6,733 nt of DNA, from the NCBI GenBank assembly GCA_009774735.1, contig VSOH01000084.1:1-6733 (forward strand). Reading direction: 5' to 3'. Positions 5,570-6,733 of this stretch are shown piece after piece (within the stretch, counting starts at the first letter, position 1; each line of letters starts with the position of its first letter). Position numbers and translations under genes: made by a program. The stretch is from Clostridiales bacterium. GTDB lineage: Bacteria > Bacillota_A > Clostridia > Oscillospirales > Acutalibacteraceae. The notes beneath the pieces are model-generated. The model saw nothing but the letters and a program-made list of their open reading frames with translations, made no database searches and had not been told where the DNA came from.

Positions 5570-6412
5570 TTACGCCTTATTGTCACTGCCGAAAATCAGA
5601 ATGTGCTTTTTCGCATTTTCATAAGCACCCTGCACCTCGGCAGCCTGCAAATCGTAGTAACCTTTTATGCTGTCATTATTATAGCACTTAGAAACAGTGT
5701 TTTCAACCATATCAAAGGTTGCGGTAGCAATATTTATCTTTTTTATTCCTGTATGTGAACACTTAACAAAATCATCGGGAGTAATACCTGTTCCACCGTG
5801 CAAAACTAATGGCAGGTCGGTATTTTTCTCAACCTCTTCAAGAATATCAAATCTGAGCTTGGGTGTGCTTTTATAATTCCCATGGGCATTTCCGATTGCA
5901 ATTGCAAGTGCATCAACACCTGTTTCAGCCTCAAAACGCACGGCATCCTCTGTCTTGGTGCAATTGATTGCGATGTCCTCACTACCATCCTCGCTGCCGC
6001 CTACACAGCCGATTTCCGCCTCAACGGAAGCATCGTATTCCTCTGCCATAGCAATAACCTTTTTCGTCATCTCGATATTTTCGTCAAGGGGAAGATGAGA
6101 GCCATCAAACATAACTGACGTAAAGCCAAGATCAAGCGCCTGAGAAATTTTTTCAAGAGTTTTACCGTGGTCAAAATGAACAGCCACAGGCGTATCTGCA
6201 TTTTCAGCAGCAGCAACCATTAACGGACCGATAAGCTCCAGAGGACTCTGTTTTAATCTCACCTCGGCAATCTGCAGAATAACAGGTGCATTCAGCTCCT
6301 TTGCAGCCTGCAGCACACCGAGCACCATTTCCATATTCGCAACGGAAAACGAGCCGACGGCATAGTCACCCGCCTGGGCATCTGCCAACAGGTCACGCAT
6401 ATTAACCAACAT
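5570..6412 (-). CDS. iolJ: Class II fructose-bisphosphate aldolase family protein, probable 5-dehydro-2-deoxyphosphogluconate aldolase
   Basis: The 280-residue protein is a zinc-dependent class II aldolase (FbaA/GatY/KbaY/IolJ family). Motifs in order: YAVGSFSVANMEM (17-29), the metal/catalytic motif VHFDHGKT (78-85) with Asp81 and His82, FDGSHLPLDENI (102-113), VEAEIG (130-135), GNAHG with zinc ligand His177 (174-178), VLHGGTGI with His205 (203-210), and the phosphate-binding KINIAT (225-230). Its position immediately upstream of iolC, with a 22-bp gap, suggests the inositol-pathway reaction: cleaving 6-phospho-5-dehydro-2-deoxygluconate to dihydroxyacetone phosphate and malonate semialdehyde. 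The sequence alone does not separate this from fructose- or tagatose-bisphosphate cleavage, so the family is certain and the substrate inferred. The start at 6412 has a GAGG site eight bases upstream. The 5' side lies only about 36 bp from the 3' end of the RNase P RNA gene. Confidence 0.85.
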   Translation of the reverse strand: MLVNMRDLLADAQAGDYAVGSFSVANMEMVLGVLQAAKELNAPVILQIAEVRLKQSPLELIGPLMVAAAENADTPVAVHFDHGKTLEKISQALDLGFTSVMFDGSHLPLDENIEMTKKVIAMAEEYDASVEAEIGCVGGSEDGSEDIAINCTKTEDAVRFEAETGVDALAIAIGNAHGNYKSTPKLRFDILEEVEKNTDLPLVLHGGTGITPDDFVKCSHTGIKKINIATATFDMVENTVSKCYNNDSIKGYYDLQAAEVQGAYENAKKHILIFGSDNKA

Positions 6413-6448
6413 AAATATTACCTCGATTTGTTAAATTTAATAAATAAA

Positions 6449-6733
6449 GCGAGCCGACAATAAGCCGAGTTCTGTCATGGGTAATCATCTATCTCGACGC
6501 AGCATTGCTGCTGCGCTCCAGCCATCCTTCAAAGTTATGTGTCGAGCAAACAACCCTTTAGTCGATGTTGCAGCGGATAGGGTTTACATGGCAAGGGATG
6601 TTACCATCCCCTCGGTGAGCTCTTACCTCGCCTTTCCATCCTTACCTGAAAAATCAGGCGGTTTATTTCTGTTGCACTTTCCCTAAGGTCACCCTCGGCG
6701 GCCGTTAGCCGTTATCCTGCTCTGTGCTGCTCG
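6449..6733 (-). ncRNA. rnpB: RNase P RNA, bacterial type A, 3' portion (5' end outside window)
   Basis: Read on the minus strand, this follows the bacterial type A RNase P RNA order. It contains AGTGCAACAGA and AAACCGCC (P7 region), the GGTAAGAGCTCACC segment, a GGGATG/CATCCC hairpin with GTAA loop (6610-6595) and GTAAACCC. A CGCAGCA/TGCTGCG hairpin with GCAA tetraloop (6515-6498) and GATAGATGATTACCCATGACAGAACTCGGCTTA complete it, split here as GATAGATGATTACCC then ATGACAGAACTCGGCTTA. The last is the universally conserved 3' core that forms helix P4 and leads into P1. The 3' end is placed after GTCGGCTCGC at about 6449, which should pair with the missing 5' end. Roughly 285 nt of an expected 350-400 are present; the 5' core (GAGGAAAGTCC region) is off the window. 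RNase P RNA is the catalytic part of the enzyme that matures tRNA 5' ends. Confidence 0.93.

Noticed and set aside
5548..5586. A 13-codon N-terminal extension of IolC from an ATG at 5586, overlapping the aldolase gene by 17 bp.
   Set aside because: The ATG at 5547 has a good AGAGG site, fits the family N-terminus, and the extension itself contains that ribosome site.
6477..6686. A 69-codon plus-strand frame at the right end.
   Set aside because: It lies entirely opposite the RNase P RNA gene and has no ribosome site or recognisable protein features.

Overview
The window looks like a chromosomal segment of a low-GC Firmicute, most likely a gut-type member of the Clostridia. The evidence is AT-rich spacers, AGGAG/GAGG ribosome binding sites, strong sigma-A type promoters, a type A RNase P RNA, and protein sequences of Clostridia type. 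No species can be named from the sequence alone.

Layout. Positions 51-950 (+) encode IolE (inosose dehydratase), closed by a strong rho-independent terminator at 971-1010. Positions 1046-1595 hold a small, very AT-rich divergent pair: a 59-residue ribbon-helix-helix protein (-) and an 81-residue XRE-type helix-turn-helix protein (+). The roughly 125-bp space between them carries two lambda-like 17-bp operators interleaved with back-to-back promoters. An 18-bp perfect hairpin at 1575-1616 ends this pair and also lies just past the stop of the next, convergent gene. Positions 1628-4282 (-) encode an 884-residue P2-type (SERCA/PMCA-like) cation ATPase. Its leader (about 4345-4440) matches the yybP-ykoY manganese riboswitch architecture, followed by a terminator hairpin that shares bases with the aptamer's P1 stem. 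Positions 4531-6412 (-) carry iolC (5-dehydro-2-deoxygluconokinase) and a class II aldolase, probably iolJ, as a two-gene unit. The right end, about 6449-6733 (-), is the 3' part of the RNase P RNA gene, cut off by the window edge.

How the genes fit together. IolE, IolC and the class II aldolase are consecutive myo-inositol catabolism functions. They convert 2-keto-myo-inositol by dehydration, then (after hydrolase and isomerase steps not encoded here) phosphorylate and cleave 2-deoxy-5-keto-gluconate to dihydroxyacetone phosphate and malonate semialdehyde. The iol genes sit at both ends and point toward each other, with the metal ATPase and the regulatory gene pair between them. The best candidates for a second look are the Mn riboswitch on an ATPase that would usually be labelled a calcium pump, and the compact bidirectional XRE/RHH switch with operators placed inside the promoter spacers.
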